Shown in pieces: positions 63,293-64,000 of a DNA stretch of 64,000 nucleotides. The DNA comes from Nemertoderma westbladi (taxonomy: Eukaryota; Xenacoelomorpha; Nemertodermatida; Nemertodermatidae). Within the stretch, counting starts at the first letter, position 1. Every line of letters starts with the position of its first letter. The stretch covers positions 1-64,000 of the forward strand of contig JAUCBJ010008748.1 in the NCBI GenBank assembly GCA_032718475.1. The letters are read 5' to 3'. The notes under the pieces were generated by a model. The model was not told the DNA's origin. It was given only the letters and a program-made list of their open reading frames with translations, and did no database searches. The position numbers were made by a program, and so were the translations under genes.

Positions 63293-64000
63293 AGACAAAT
63301 ATAGGCGAACCACTGGAGAGGAGACATGTGTTAATGTCCAGGGTCCATAATGTGAATAGTTTTCCCCGGGGCACGGGTGCTCGCGGGCGGTCTCCTTCGG
63401 GAGGCTGTAAATTTCTCTTCCTTCATCGTTTTCCTGTAATTATTGTGATCAGTGTCACAATTAAAAGACAAGAATGAATGATGACGTAACGGAAAGCTCG
63501 TCCATTATGGTATCTTATGGATACTACCATATATCCTTCCTCCTCTTTACTCCCTTTATCCCTCTATACATCGCTATTGAAAATACAACATACTTCGCCA
63601 CACCTTCTCTTCCCAACGCGCTCGGAGCTTCGGGAAACGATCACTAAACCTCCCATCCTTTACTGTTTATTTGTATGCTAATATTGGTGTCCGCACCTCC
63701 TGTCCCTGTACCATTCTGTTGATATTTATGATATCAACTTTCACCATTGTTGTTGATTTGATTAGAAAATCAACCACTTCCTAGTTTCCTCAAGTCCACA
63801 ACCGTGATACAAGGACTGAAAGGACACGCGGATAGTTTGTGAACAACTGGTACCATTATGTGTCATAAATCTGGTTGTTCACCTCCCTCAATGATTGGAG
63901 ATATAAATCTTATAATCTTATGTAGAACAACTGAGGCATTGAACTGGTTGTTCCCTCATCGCACTGGGGATAAATTCAGTTGGAGATAGTCCTCGAATGT
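63293..64000. other. Window end, no gene
   Basis: No ORF. A GC-rich hairpin-capable stretch (GGTCTCCTTCGGGAGGCTG) lies near 63389-63408. CTGGTTGTTC recurs at about 63872 and 63941. The 3' LTR of BEL3 may begin here or beyond the window; a purine run GGAGAGGAGACA at 63315-63326 followed by TGTG is a candidate junction, but no matching left copy was found. Confidence 0.45.

Overview
The window looks like a transposon-rich stretch of an AT-rich invertebrate animal genome, probably aquatic; I cannot name the species. The evidence is the set of elements (a Polinton/Maverick DNA virus-like element, several BEL/Pao LTR retrotransposons, an RTE-like LINE with (TAG)n tails, TIR elements and satellites), intron-like splice signals, and no operons or bacterial genes. 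I see no intact ordinary host gene. Nearly every reading frame belongs to a mobile element, and most are broken.

Region 1 (1-8170) is a decayed Polinton, all genes on +: C-terminal DNA polymerase B, a gene resembling the two-repeat TATA-binding protein (unexpected here), a small linked ORF, an rve integrase, and a penton-like minor capsid protein. It is split by a 3.7 kb non-autonomous TIR element (2012-5710) that carries two satellites and a smaller TIR element with a clean TAA duplication. A BEL/Pao fragment and an orphan zinc-finger-like ORF follow on the minus strand.

Region 2 (10359-28454) is a record of nested events. A 734 bp unit was tandemly duplicated. A LINE fragment then inserted into the second copy (TATTATTTTACC duplicated). 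A complete BEL/Pao provirus of 15.7 kb (12122-27846, 2.17 kb LTRs) later inserted into the LINE tail (CCGGC duplicated). That provirus encodes gag, protease, RT, RNase H and integrase across several frameshifts, plus an unexplained third ORF before its 3' LTR.

Region 3 (29590-43842) holds two copies of a 3-4 kb duplicated segment (30429-34572 and 40672-43842). Each is bounded by LINE pieces in opposite orientation and contains, on the minus strand, relics of a terminal exon with a Ly6/uPAR-like CC-DLCN ending. Between them lie a 50 bp satellite, a long-inverted-repeat element (35790-37247), a gag-like fragment and a LINE endonuclease fragment.

Region 4 (43843-64000) has an orphan GC-rich gag-like ORF, a truncated BEL/Pao element (46552-49837), and a nearly complete third BEL/Pao element (53249-61243). 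The last has one long frame interrupted by only two stops and is followed by another accessory ORF (62894-63292). Its LTRs could not be found within the window.
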